Assembly: GCA_025054955.1 (NCBI GenBank)
Contig: JANWZE010000007.1
Span: forward strand, 1-39,266
Reading direction: 5' to 3'
DNA: 39,266 bases
DNA from: Blastocatellia bacterium
Lineage (GTDB): Bacteria; Acidobacteriota; Blastocatellia; HR10; J050
Below are positions 1 through 8,434 of the stretch, in pieces; position 1 is the stretch's first letter, and the number at the start of each line of letters is the position of its first letter. The position numbers and the translations under genes were made by a program. A model generated the notes under the pieces. The model made no database searches. It was not told where the DNA came from and worked only from the letters and a program-made list of their open reading frames with translations.

Positions 1-367
1 TGAGCCTTGAGCGCCATCAACCGCGCTTTATCTTACTGGGATTCTTCGGCAGAAGCAAGAATTTTGTGAGGCATCGCTGTGCAGTGTTACCTGCAAGCAT
101 TCAGCTTACAACCTCACCTGAAGAGAGCGGGCATACGGCAAATGAACGCGGATCAGCGGGTCGCTTGCCTGCCGGCCGATCAGCGGCAGTGGCCGCGTTC
201 CATCAGGATCGGCGCGCGCTGGCTTGGTTCACTGAGGCAGTAGTTCGGCAAATCATCGTCCACTTAACACGTCCGTCGCTGTGAAATTGATAACGAACAG
301 GACCGCGCCCATGGGGCTTATGAAGCGCACCCTGGACGATGCGCGATGCAATTCGTCAGGAATCGCT
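1..367. other. No convincing gene
   Basis: No reading frame here has a recognisable product, a ribosome binding site or a family motif. A short direct repeat of about 9 bases (gatcagcgg at 151 and 178) is the only structure noticed. The last bases (361 onward) belong to a dispersed repeat that recurs at 21686. The stretch lies downstream of the minus-strand operon that ends at 526. Confidence 0.5.
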
Positions 368-403
368 CATGGGCTCACGCTCGCTCCGAAGGATGAAAAT
401 GGA

Positions 404-425
404 GCACGGGCGTTCCCGCCTGTGC
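404..425 (-). terminator. Second hairpin, possible back-up terminator
   Basis: The arms gcacgggcg (404-412) and cgcctgtgc (417-425) pair with one mismatch around a 4-base loop. On the minus strand a short T run follows at 395-399. It lies in the second unit of the 80-bp repeat, about 80 bases beyond the stronger hairpin, so it could catch read-through. The T run is weak. Confidence 0.35.
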
Positions 426-478
426 CACTTTTTCTGAGGAGTTGTTCATGTCGTGCGGGACGACGCCCAGAAACGATG

Positions 479-506
479 AAAAACGCCACAGGCAAGAATG
501 CCTGTG
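479..506 (-). terminator. Probable intrinsic terminator of the DUF1800/DUF1501 operon
   Basis: The arms cacaggca (487-494) and tgcctgtg (499-506) form a perfect 8-bp stem with a 4-base loop. Read on the minus strand, the stem is followed within four bases by five T residues (479-483). It starts 20 bases after the last stop codon of the operon, where a rho-independent terminator is expected. The same hairpin type is part of a repeated unit, so it may be a mobile palindrome used as a terminator. Confidence 0.65.
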
Positions 507-525
507 CCACTTTTTCTGAGGAGCG

Positions 526-1776
526 TTAATGAGCTGGGGAGAGTCGTGTCCAATAGAATTTCGGTTGAAAATCTGGTAGCAGTTCAAAAGCGCTCATCGC
601 CGTTGGATTGTTAATGACAATGTCAGCGTCATTTTCATCGGCCAGCAGATTATTATCCGTCTGCACCAGAACCAGCACGCGCGCCATGTGCGTTTGCACC
701 GTCGCGGGAACAGTCCAGTTAAAGCTGCGCGCCGTTGTGGAAAATCGCGCGGTGGTCAGTACCTGCGGATAGGTTTTTCCGCCATCCAGCGACAGGCGAA
801 CTTGTTGACGTGTGACTCTCAGCTCACTGGCCACATTCCATGTAATCCGCAAGGTGTCGCCGGCTCTGACAGTGCGCGGCGTGTTAGGCTCAGTCACCTG
901 GACTTGAGGCGATCTATTCACGATCAAAACCGACGTTTCGCTCAGCCCGAAGCCGACATCATTGAAAGCCAGCACGGCGATACGAGCGGCGTCTGACACC
1001 AACGGCGGCACAGTCCATTCATAGCTGCGCGTGTCGGCGGGCAAGCCAAAGACGATTGTTTCCGGCAATCCACCTGCAAAGGGGAAGAACAAAATGTCAA
1101 ACGATTGCGCATTGGCTGTGGCGTCCCACCGAAGCGTCAGCGTCTGGCCCGGTGTCACCACCTGATGGTTGGCCGGCTCTAGCACAGTTGCTGCCGGATA
1201 TGATGGCGGCGAAATGGATGAAAGCGTTGTGTAAATTCGGTCACCGAGCCGGCTGCCGTCATTATTGGCTGCGTTTCCCGAAACATAAAACGCGACCGTG
1301 CCGACATCAGTCTCAGGGGCAATCCATTCAAGCATCCAGCGGGCGCTTGTTCGACCGGCGAATGAGCCGGCGGCAGTGTGTTGGACATACCAGCGCCCGT
1401 TGTCGCCCTGAAGCAATTGCGTATGCTCTGGGTCTGTTATGACAAACTGACCGGCCGGTTGTGGATTATTACCGGTCGTCAGCGCCGTCAGTTGAAAGCC
1501 CCACCGGCGCGCGCCAGCTTGGGTCAGTTCAACAATGATCGGAATGCGCTGCCCGACCTCATAACGCGATGGATGGGTGAGCGAGAGCGAACCAGGACCC
1601 GTGTTCGTTTGTTCACCAAATGAATCATGACATTCAGTGCAGTTGCCTTCACCGGGCGCATCGGTGAAGCCCGGCAACGGCCCGGTGGAATAAGCATAGG
1701 TCAGGCCAACGACGCCGAAAAAGCAGATACACGCGATCAATTTGCTGAGGTGATTGATGCGTCCGGTCTGTTTCAT
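526..1776 (-). CDS. Secreted protein with one CxxCH motif and Ig-like modules
   Basis: This 416-residue protein has an N-terminal hydrophobic segment (about residues 11-28) that looks like a signal peptide. A single CTECH motif at 46-50 could bind c-type heme. The following region (TGPGSLSL and on) resembles proteins named choice-of-anchor V or Reeler-like. Residues from about 190 to the end hold two beta-sandwich repeats, each ending in a W-T-V-P motif near an SF/SYEW strand. A longer GTG start at 1851 is possible, but it would put 25 polar residues before the signal peptide, so the ATG at 1776 is preferred although no clear ribosome binding site precedes it. It is the last gene of the minus-strand operon, 93 bases after the DUF1501 gene. 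Its role is unknown; it is probably periplasmic or on the surface with its secreted neighbours. Confidence 0.75.
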   Translation of the reverse strand: MKQTGRINHLSKLIACICFFGVVGLTYAYSTGPLPGFTDAPGEGNCTECHDSFGEQTNTGPGSLSLTHPSRYEVGQRIPIIVELTQAGARRWGFQLTALTTGNNPQPAGQFVITDPEHTQLLQGDNGRWYVQHTAAGSFAGRTSARWMLEWIAPETDVGTVAFYVSGNAANNDGSRLGDRIYTTLSSISPPSYPAATVLEPANHQVVTPGQTLTLRWDATANAQSFDILFFPFAGGLPETIVFGLPADTRSYEWTVPPLVSDAARIAVLAFNDVGFGLSETSVLIVNRSPQVQVTEPNTPRTVRAGDTLRITWNVASELRVTRQQVRLSLDGGKTYPQVLTTARFSTTARSFNWTVPATVQTHMARVLVLVQTDNNLLADENDADIVINNPTAMSAFELLPDFQPKFYWTRLSPAH

Positions 1777-1789
1777 GCGTTTAATGTCA

Positions 1790-1858
1790 GTCGTCGGTGG
1801 TTGGTCTATAGTTGTGCGTTGCTGGCAACAACCACCACGATGACCAACCACAGACGAC
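1790..1858. other. 17-bp inverted repeat between operon genes
   Basis: The arms at 1790-1806 and 1842-1858 are inverted copies with one mismatch. A smaller hairpin (gttgctggcaac) lies in the loop. It fills the gap between the DUF1501 gene and the CxxCH gene. There is no T run, so it may be an RNA processing or stabilising structure, or a relic of a mobile palindrome. Confidence 0.6.
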
Positions 1859-1869
1859 AGACGGGGAGA

Positions 1870-3207
1870 TTACACAAATGGCAGTTTTTCAAACCTGCCG
1901 CCGAGCACTTCGCGGGAGTCAGTTTCTAGCCAGTTTTCCAGGATCGTGGCGTAGATCTGCCGGAAGTCAATGGAGAACTTGGTGTCATACGTGTTGCCTG
2001 GGTTCAAGTCGGTCAGGCTGGGATATTCTCCGATGATACCGCCTTTGACCGGTGTGCCAAAGACGAACTGCGCGGCAGAAGCGCCGTGATCAGTTCCCGC
2101 ATTGCCGTTTTGCGGAACCTTCCGCCCGAATTCCGACCAGGTCATGATCAGCACCTTGTCATCTTTGCCCAGTCGTTGCAGATCACGATAGAACACGTCC
2201 ACGGCGTCATTCAGATATTGCAACAGCAGTGGATGTCCACCCTGCGCTGGCGCCTGATTCTGGTGCGTGTCGAAGCCGCCGAGTGTGACGTATAGGATTT
2301 TGGTATCCAGTTCAGCGGCGATGATCTGAGCCACCTGAGCCAGACCGCGCGCCAACGGGTTGTTAGCCGGATAAACGATGTTTGGATCAGCCGTGTACTT
2401 CTTGATCCCCGTTTGGACGCGGACGGCGCTGTTGTAGGCATCCAGGGCGCTACGGCCAAGAATATCCCAATAGGTGCGTTCTGGGGCCAATTCGCGGTTG
2501 AGTGCCAGATAGGTTTGCACACGGTTGTTATATTCGCCGTTCAGTTGCGGCGTGGCCGGATTGGAGCTGGCAAACCGCGTGTCAAACTGCAATTGGTAGG
2601 ACTCCAAGCTGCTGATAGCCGGCACCGGCGTGGTTTCGGCCTTTAATCCCAGCGGCAATGTCCCGCCCATATAGACCGCGATGAGCGGATTGGCACTGGA
2701 TGGATATGCGACATCGAGGTAACCGCCGAGCCAGCCAGTTGTTTCAATGCGGTCGGGCGCGGCCGTATGCCAGATGTCCATTGAGCGGAAATGCGATCGG
2801 TTTTGATTCGGATAGCCGACTGCATTGATGACAGCCGCCTTTCTCTGTTGGATGAGCGCCTGCAGCTTGGGCAGGTTTGGATGAAAGCCCAGTTGATTGC
2901 CCGCTGCGTCTTGGCCAATCGGGAGGATTTGCGCCGCCGGCACGGCCAGCGTTGAGCGGGCCTGCCGATAGGCCGCCTCCAAGGCGCCACCGATCGGAAT
3001 CACGGTGTTGATGCTGTCGTTGCCGCCGGCCAGTTGAATCACCACCAGCATGCGATCGTTGGCGCTGAGGGCCGCCGCTTTGGTCAGCGCGCTGTTGGCG
3101 GCCAGATTCAAGTTGCGGAAGAATGCCCGCTCGGTCAGGCCTACCGTCAACAACGTGAAACCACTCTTTTTGATAAATTCGCGTCGTGTCGTTTTTGTCT
3201 CACTCAT
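1870..3207 (-). CDS. DUF1501 family Tat-exported protein (copy 1)
   Basis: The 445-residue protein begins with a twin-arginine signal (TTRREFIKKSGF, about residues 6-17). The family is related in fold to the alkaline phosphatase/sulfatase group. The motifs GGNDSINTVIP (about 59-69), GGFDTHQNQ, TWSEFGRK and TDHGASA fit DUF1501. The start ATG follows a strong ribosome binding site (gggagg). It sits 11 bases after the DUF1800 gene, a pairing seen widely in acidobacteria, planctomycetes and bacteroidetes, so both are probably co-translated and act together outside the cytoplasm. The substrate is unknown. It is a paralogue of the gene at 5155-6486, with near-identical N-termini. Confidence 0.9.
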   Translation of the reverse strand: MSETKTTRREFIKKSGFTLLTVGLTERAFFRNLNLAANSALTKAAALSANDRMLVVIQLAGGNDSINTVIPIGGALEAAYRQARSTLAVPAAQILPIGQDAAGNQLGFHPNLPKLQALIQQRKAAVINAVGYPNQNRSHFRSMDIWHTAAPDRIETTGWLGGYLDVAYPSSANPLIAVYMGGTLPLGLKAETTPVPAISSLESYQLQFDTRFASSNPATPQLNGEYNNRVQTYLALNRELAPERTYWDILGRSALDAYNSAVRVQTGIKKYTADPNIVYPANNPLARGLAQVAQIIAAELDTKILYVTLGGFDTHQNQAPAQGGHPLLLQYLNDAVDVFYRDLQRLGKDDKVLIMTWSEFGRKVPQNGNAGTDHGASAAQFVFGTPVKGGIIGEYPSLTDLNPGNTYDTKFSIDFRQIYATILENWLETDSREVLGGRFEKLPFV

Positions 3208-3218
3208 AGCATCCTCCC

Positions 3219-4916
3219 TTAACTGAACTGGTACTCCGGCGAAGTCATCATCAGATGGAGCAGGCCGCGGACTTTGTTGTCAATGGTGACATTATTGTTG
3301 ATGTTGAACGGAAATGTGCCGGGCGTTCCATCTGTGCCGGCCCGCAAGTAATTGATCAGCGCTGTCCGAGCCGCGTTGGAAAGAGGAACCTGGTAGAGCA
3401 ACCTTGCCAGGAAATCAACGACCCGTTCAGGAGTTTGCGCGTTGTTGGCCACCAGTAGCGTCCGCACTGCCTCGGTGGTTAGCTCGCCAGGCACTCTTTG
3501 TTCAACCGGTGGTTCGTTCCGGCTCTGTTGAAAGACGGAGAATTCAGACACGAATCCTTTGGCCCAGTTGAATCGGGCCAGATCAAAGGTCGTATTGATC
3601 CAGTTGAGGCCTTCTTTCCAGCCGCTAACGTCAAACGGTCGCCAGAGCAACTGACCCATCTGATTGGCAAAGGTCAGCGTCAAGTTGAGCGACACCGGGC
3701 TATTGAGCCGCGTCAAACCGTCATTGCTGGTGACCAACTCATAGTTGAGTGTGTATCCAGTCGGTTTCAACAGCCGATAGGTGCCGATGATGTATTCGGT
3801 CGGACTCTTGATGTGCGCGCGAAATGCTTTCTCTGAGTAGAACGCTTCGGAAGCGATGCCTGAGCCAGGGATGAATATCGCTCGCAACATGTTCTTGATG
3901 GTGAACTGTGGCGTTCCTTTATCGAACACATCGGCCAGCGCATTGATCACTTCTGGCTCTGGATCATCATATCCGAAGAATTGGAAGAGGCGGTAACCGA
4001 GGAATCGGCCACAAGCGCTTTGCTGTTGGCCTGGATTCTTGTGATTGACAATGATGTCAAACATGCGTCGGCCTTGCGTGTCTGCGCCGGTGCTGCTGAA
4101 TGTCACGCCCAGAACTGTGTAAGGCCCAAAATCATGGGTGATCTGTAGGCGTCCGTAGGTCGGCTGGAAGGCAAACCAACGGGGGAAATTGTTGGGCTGC
4201 CCTTCAACAGGCGGGTAATTATTTCGGACATCAACCGGCAGCACGGACCATCCGGTCAGCACACGTGAAAGCTGCCGCACGTCGGTTTCCGTGTAATTGG
4301 GCACATGGGCGACCACGTCTTCCACGCCCATGGAGAATAGCTCCAACAGCTCACGTGCGTAATTTTCGTTCGTGCCAACCTCATTGTCTTTGCGACGATT
4401 TTGATAATTGTCCAGCCAATATCCCATGGCCGGGTCGCGTGACAACCACATGAGGATATTGCGGAAGTTGCCGACCGGGAACGGACTGGTCGTATCTTCG
4501 GGAGTCCGCCGCTGTGAAGGCAGAAGCGGGTTGAAGTAACCACGGAACAGTTGGTTTTGGAGATACATCTGCCGTGGATCTATCACGCCCAATGTTGAGG
4601 TCGCAAACAAGTGGTGCCAGAAAAGCACCATCTTCTCTTGCAACGGGCGCGTCGTTTTGATCATGGCATTCATCCACCAGCCCAGAGCGAAATTTTCAAA
4701 GCCGCGTGGTGGACCGGCCTGATTGTTTTGTTGGTAATTCTGATTCAGTCCAGGAGGCTCAGGGTCCAGATTGTCAGGAGTTGTTTCAAAGTTGAGCAGC
4801 GAATGAGCAGTGGCCTCCAACCCACGAGCCACACCGGCTTCGATTTCTTCCGGGCGGGCGGCAAAGCCAGCGCGCCGCAATAAATGAGCTACCTTATCGC
4901 GTTCATCTAATGGCAT
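3219..4916 (-). CDS. DUF1800 family protein (copy 1)
   Basis: The 565-residue protein opens with a conserved segment (KVAHLLRRAGFAARPEEIE) shared with its paralogue at 6497-8059. Other family motifs are PLQEKMVLFWHHLFATS (about 91-107), NENYARELLELFSMGV and FKAHIKSPTEYI-like text late in the protein. No signal peptide is visible, which is common in DUF1800 annotations; export may depend on the Tat-bearing DUF1501 partner, but that is inference. The start ATG follows gggagg. The molecular function of the family is not known. It is 45 residues longer than copy 2, mainly in the region around 225-260 and near 470-490. Confidence 0.9.
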   Translation of the reverse strand: MPLDERDKVAHLLRRAGFAARPEEIEAGVARGLEATAHSLLNFETTPDNLDPEPPGLNQNYQQNNQAGPPRGFENFALGWWMNAMIKTTRPLQEKMVLFWHHLFATSTLGVIDPRQMYLQNQLFRGYFNPLLPSQRRTPEDTTSPFPVGNFRNILMWLSRDPAMGYWLDNYQNRRKDNEVGTNENYARELLELFSMGVEDVVAHVPNYTETDVRQLSRVLTGWSVLPVDVRNNYPPVEGQPNNFPRWFAFQPTYGRLQITHDFGPYTVLGVTFSSTGADTQGRRMFDIIVNHKNPGQQQSACGRFLGYRLFQFFGYDDPEPEVINALADVFDKGTPQFTIKNMLRAIFIPGSGIASEAFYSEKAFRAHIKSPTEYIIGTYRLLKPTGYTLNYELVTSNDGLTRLNSPVSLNLTLTFANQMGQLLWRPFDVSGWKEGLNWINTTFDLARFNWAKGFVSEFSVFQQSRNEPPVEQRVPGELTTEAVRTLLVANNAQTPERVVDFLARLLYQVPLSNAARTALINYLRAGTDGTPGTFPFNINNNVTIDNKVRGLLHLMMTSPEYQFS

Positions 4917-5008
4917 TGTATAACCTCCCTTGGTTACTGAAGCTGGTCATCCAGCTCGTTGGTTGAGAGACGCGCATGGCCACAAAAGTCGGAAAAAAAT
5001 TTCAGATC

Positions 5009-5128
5009 GCTAGCCCTGCGACCGAGCCCAACTAACACTGAAGGGCCACACGCTCGTTGAATGATCAACATATCGGTCCAGCTACCTGCCACCGACCTCA
5101 ATTAGCACCGAGAAATACCATGCGCTCG
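5009..5128. repeat. Degenerate tandem repeat, 72-bp offset, between the two gene pairs
   Basis: The stretch 5009-5056 (gctagccctgcgaccgag to cgctcg) recurs at 5081-5128 with substitutions and balanced small indels. Both ends are offset by 72 bases. It lies in the 238-base gap (4917-5154) between the two DUF1800-DUF1501 pairs. No clear promoter was found in this gap, so the downstream pair may depend on the promoter at 8189-8217 or on a weak internal one. Confidence 0.6.
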
Positions 5129-5154
5129 CGTGGTCCGGTTATGAGCCTCCATGT

Positions 5155-6486
5155 CTACAGAAACGGAATCAATTCAAAGCGCCGGCCGAGCACCTCGGCT
5201 GAATCCACAGCGAGCCATTTTTCCAGGATCGTCGCGTAAACCTGGCGGAAGTCAATCGTGTGTTTCATCGCGTCGGTATCAGGATACAAATCGCTCTTTC
5301 GCAAGCTTGGATGCTCGCCAAACACACCTCCCTTAACGCTGTTGCCGATCACAAACAACGGCGCTGCGGCGCCATGATCCGTGCCATAGTTGCCATTTTC
5401 TGGAGCTTTGCGACCAAATTCCGACCAGGTCATCAACAACACTTTGTCATCTTTGCCCATCCGTTTCATGTCTTGCAAAAACGTATGAATGGCCTCTGAG
5501 ACCCAGCCGAGCAACAGTGCGTGGAAGCCTTCCAGTGGCTTGTTGGCGGTGGCCTGACCTTCGTGCGTATCGAATCCGCCCAGCATCACATGTAAGATTT
5601 TCGTCCCTAGATTGCCAGCAATGATCTGAGCAGCTTGCTGCATGGCGCGGGCCAGTGGATTGGCTTGATTGTACGTGGGCGGCGGCTGTGGATATGTGCC
5701 GTCGTCGTAGCGCGCGCGTCCCGCTTGGAGCGTTTCCTGACTGGCAAAGGCGTCCAGGTTCGTGCGGCGAATCTGCTCCACCAGCACGCGCAACGGCGCG
5801 CCTTCCTGATTCAATGCGATGAAGGCATTGATTCGATTCTGAGCGTCAGCCGGATACCGGGTATCTGTCTGGAACCGGTAGGTAGCAATGTTTCCGATAG
5901 CCGGAACGGTCGTTTCACGAGCCACAAAACTCAACGGCAGGCTGCCACCAATGGCCGCCGCAATCAGTGGATTGGTGTTGGACGGCTCGGCCAGGTCCAA
6001 CGTGTCACCAAGCCACCCCGTTGTGTCATAACCAACAGGATTCGCCGTATGCCAAATGTCCATCGAACGAAAGTGCGAGTAATTCGGATTGGGGTAACCG
6101 ACCGATTGGATGACCCCGACTTTGCGCTGGTCATACAGGCTCTTGATGTGCGTCCATTGTGGATGGAACCCTAGTTGATTATTGGCCGCGTCATTGTTAA
6201 TCGGCAGCAGATCAGCTACAGGAATCCTCAATGTCGGTTTGCGATATTGTTCGTAAAGGCTGCGCAATGAGCCACCGCGCGGGACCACCGTATTCAAACC
6301 ATCATTGCCGCCTTCCAGTTGCACCACAACGAAGATGCGGTCATTGGCGCTAAGCGCAGCCGCTTGCGTCAGCGCCCCGCTGGCCGCCATGTTCATGGAG
6401 CGGAAGAATGCTTGCTGGCTCAGCCCCACCGTCAACATGGTAAATCCACTCTTTTTGATGAATTCGCGTCGTGTCGTCTTGTTCAT
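5155..6486 (-). CDS. DUF1501 family Tat-exported protein (copy 2)
   Basis: This 443-residue paralogue of the 1870-3207 product has the same Tat signal (TTRREFIKKSGF) and the same opening of the mature protein (AAALSANDR). The motifs GGNDGLNTVVP, GGFDTHEGQ, TWSEFGRKAPE and TDHGAAAP match DUF1501. It lies 10 bases after the DUF1800 gene. A probable ribosome binding site (gggaggcc) precedes the ATG. The two DUF1501 copies differ most in the middle (about 190-290), as expected if the two pairs handle different substrates. Confidence 0.9.
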   Translation of the reverse strand: MNKTTRREFIKKSGFTMLTVGLSQQAFFRSMNMAASGALTQAAALSANDRIFVVVQLEGGNDGLNTVVPRGGSLRSLYEQYRKPTLRIPVADLLPINNDAANNQLGFHPQWTHIKSLYDQRKVGVIQSVGYPNPNYSHFRSMDIWHTANPVGYDTTGWLGDTLDLAEPSNTNPLIAAAIGGSLPLSFVARETTVPAIGNIATYRFQTDTRYPADAQNRINAFIALNQEGAPLRVLVEQIRRTNLDAFASQETLQAGRARYDDGTYPQPPPTYNQANPLARAMQQAAQIIAGNLGTKILHVMLGGFDTHEGQATANKPLEGFHALLLGWVSEAIHTFLQDMKRMGKDDKVLLMTWSEFGRKAPENGNYGTDHGAAAPLFVIGNSVKGGVFGEHPSLRKSDLYPDTDAMKHTIDFRQVYATILEKWLAVDSAEVLGRRFELIPFL

Positions 6487-6496
6487 GGTGGCCTCC

Positions 6497-8059
6497 CTAA
6501 CTCAGTTGGAATTCCGGCATGGTCATGATCAAATGAAGTAATCCGCGAACCTTCATGTTAATCATGTCGGTTGACCCGCCCGGGGCATTCATGTAGTTGA
6601 TCAACGTCTGTCGGGTTTGAGCAGACACCGGCGCTTGCAGCAGCAGCGTAGTGAAGAAGTCAACGACTCGTTCAGCGGGGGCTAGTTGACCATTCGTCAA
6701 CAGTCCGTTGGCCTGCAAAAGGCTATGCACATCAATGCCACCCTGGGCTGGCTGCACCAGCGTCGCCATTGTGTTGGCAAAGTTGCACCGAGCCAGATTA
6801 AATGACGTGTTGATCCAATCCAGCCCTTCTTTCCATCCTGCGACATTAGGCGGGAAGAACAGATATTGTCCCATCTGAATCATCCCACTGAATGTTCGCA
6901 GACCGAGCACAACCTGCGTGACCAGTTGCGAGTTGGCCAATCCTGTCGGTCGAAGCAAGCGGAATGTGCTAACGATATATTCAGTGGGGCTTTTGATATG
7001 CGCCTTGAAGGCCTTGTCCGAATAGAACGCCTCCGATGTTGGATTGCCCGGCGTGAAGATTCGCCGGAGCATGGCGCGAATGTTATATCTGTCTCCGCCA
7101 TGCACGCCATCGAACGTGTCAGCTAGATCATTGATGACCTCCGGTTCCGGGTCATCATAGCCAAAGAACTTGAACAACCGATATCCGAGAAATCGGCCGC
7201 AGGCGCTCTGTTGCTGGCCCGGATTTCGGTGGTTCACGATGATGTCAAAGAGTTGGCGACCATCGCCACTGAACGAACGGTTCAGCACGCGATACGGCCC
7301 GAAATCATGCGCGCTGCTATTGAAGAAGAATTGTCGAATCAGCCGATCATCGCGCTCGAACAGCACCGTCCAGCCGGTCAGCGCGCGGGATGCCTGACGA
7401 ACGTCCACTTCAGTGTAGTTAGGTTCGCCGGTGATCGGGTCATTCACACCTAAGGAGAATAGCTCCAGAAGTTCGCGCGCATAATTTTCGTTGCTCCCAA
7501 CGTCGGCATTGAGTTTGACATTAAGGAAATTGTCCAGGTAAAACAGCATGGCAATATCCTTACTCAGGTTCTCAAGGATATTGCGAAAATTGCCGACGGG
7601 AAACGGATGAGTGGCTGCGAGCCGACCGAGCCGACCTGTATTGGGATCGAAGTTGCCGCGAAAATGTTCGTTTTGCAGATACATGTGCCGCAGGTCTAAG
7701 TCAGCCCCGGAGGTGGCAAACAGTCCATGCCAGAACAGAACCATCTTTTCTTGTAACGGGCGCGTCGTGGTGATCATGGCGTTAAGCCACAACCGTTGCA
7801 TGTCGTTTAGCAATGAGCCGTATACAGAAAAATACTGCTGAGTGGTCAGATCAAGGTATGACGTATTGGGCGGGATGCCATTTTGAGCCGGGGCATTGGG
7901 CAATGGTCCCAGGTTGTCAGGGAACTTTTCAAAGTTGACCAGATCGTCAACAAGAGCAGGCAAACCTTTGGCAACACCCTGCTCGATTTCTTCAGGCCGG
8001 GCGGCGAAACCGGCGCGGCGCAGCAGATGAGCGACTTTATCTTTGGTGTCCAGTGGCAT
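6497..8059 (-). CDS. DUF1800 family protein (copy 2)
   Basis: The 520-residue protein is the first gene of the operon. It shares KVAHLLRRAGFAARPEEIE, PLQEKMVLFWHGLFATS and NENYARELLELFSLGV with copy 1. Where copy 1 has HH in FWHHLF, this copy has HG, so one of the two histidines is not conserved. A strong ribosome binding site (aaggagga) lies 7 bases before the ATG, and a near-consensus promoter lies about 130 bases upstream. It probably works with the DUF1501 protein that follows. No function is known for the family. Confidence 0.9.
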   Translation of the reverse strand: MPLDTKDKVAHLLRRAGFAARPEEIEQGVAKGLPALVDDLVNFEKFPDNLGPLPNAPAQNGIPPNTSYLDLTTQQYFSVYGSLLNDMQRLWLNAMITTTRPLQEKMVLFWHGLFATSGADLDLRHMYLQNEHFRGNFDPNTGRLGRLAATHPFPVGNFRNILENLSKDIAMLFYLDNFLNVKLNADVGSNENYARELLELFSLGVNDPITGEPNYTEVDVRQASRALTGWTVLFERDDRLIRQFFFNSSAHDFGPYRVLNRSFSGDGRQLFDIIVNHRNPGQQQSACGRFLGYRLFKFFGYDDPEPEVINDLADTFDGVHGGDRYNIRAMLRRIFTPGNPTSEAFYSDKAFKAHIKSPTEYIVSTFRLLRPTGLANSQLVTQVVLGLRTFSGMIQMGQYLFFPPNVAGWKEGLDWINTSFNLARCNFANTMATLVQPAQGGIDVHSLLQANGLLTNGQLAPAERVVDFFTTLLLQAPVSAQTRQTLINYMNAPGGSTDMINMKVRGLLHLIMTMPEFQLS

Positions 8060-8188
8060 ACGCAGTCCTCCTTAGGTTCAAGCAGCCAAATCCGGCAAGT
8101 TAGTTAACTCAAAGACAGATGAAGAAGCGCCACCGCAGGCACTCTTATAAACCGGGCTCTTCATGACCTGGGTGCAGTGACGAGCGGT

Positions 8189-8217
8189 ATTCTACGGGAT
8201 TGCTCTGGCTTCGTCAA
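8189..8217 (-). promoter_or_regulatory. Sigma-70 type promoter for the DUF1800/DUF1501 operon
   Basis: On the minus strand TTGACG (8217-8212) and TAGAAT (8194-8189) are separated by exactly 17 bases. This is one base off consensus at the -35 and one at the -10. Transcription would start near 8182 and reach the first ATG at 8059. Confidence 0.7.
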
Positions 8218-8289
8218 TCAATTTCTTATTTAGCCGGCGAGGCTATTGGCGCTCAACCGAAACAGCCCGATCGTGTACTCCCGCTCATG

Positions 8290-8402
8290 TTGTCTCGACG
8301 ATGGGATCACCGCCACCAACGAGACTGCTAAAAATTTGTATTGTCGTGACGGCCAGATCAAACACCCTCGCGATACTGCTAAAAAGTTTGTGTTGTCATG
8401 AC
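8290..8402. repeat. 51-bp tandem repeat upstream of a divergent gene
   Basis: The box ttgtcNYgacg recurs at 8290-8300, 8341-8351 and 8392-8402, exactly 51 bases apart. The last two boxes are also preceded by similar stretches (actgctaaaaa then tttgt). The array ends 32 bases before the start of the next gene, in the region between divergent transcripts. This spacing would place boxes on the same face of the helix after about five turns, so an operator role is possible but unproven. Confidence 0.6.
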
Positions 8403-8434
8403 GAAATGATGTGAGTTTGTTACCATAATAAGCG

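Larger units (their letters stand above)
368..523. repeat. Imperfect tandem repeat of about 80 bp, two units
   Basis: Two units run from catg at 368 and from catg at 447. Both end in the identical 23-base stretch at 419-441 and 501-523. Each unit contains a hairpin just before that stretch, and the hairpin arms differ between units while pairing is kept. The identical stretch reads cctgtgccac followed by tttttctgaggag. The repeat sits directly behind the stop codon of the minus-strand operon. Confidence 0.8.

Noticed and set aside
368-523. Possible CRISPR array
   Set aside because: There are only two units, with hairpins inside and related sequence between the identical parts. No spacers and no cas genes are nearby.
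5635-6174. 179-codon plus-strand frame opposite a DUF1501 gene
   Set aside because: The minus strand has a full DUF1501 protein with a Tat signal; the plus-strand product has no recognisable feature.
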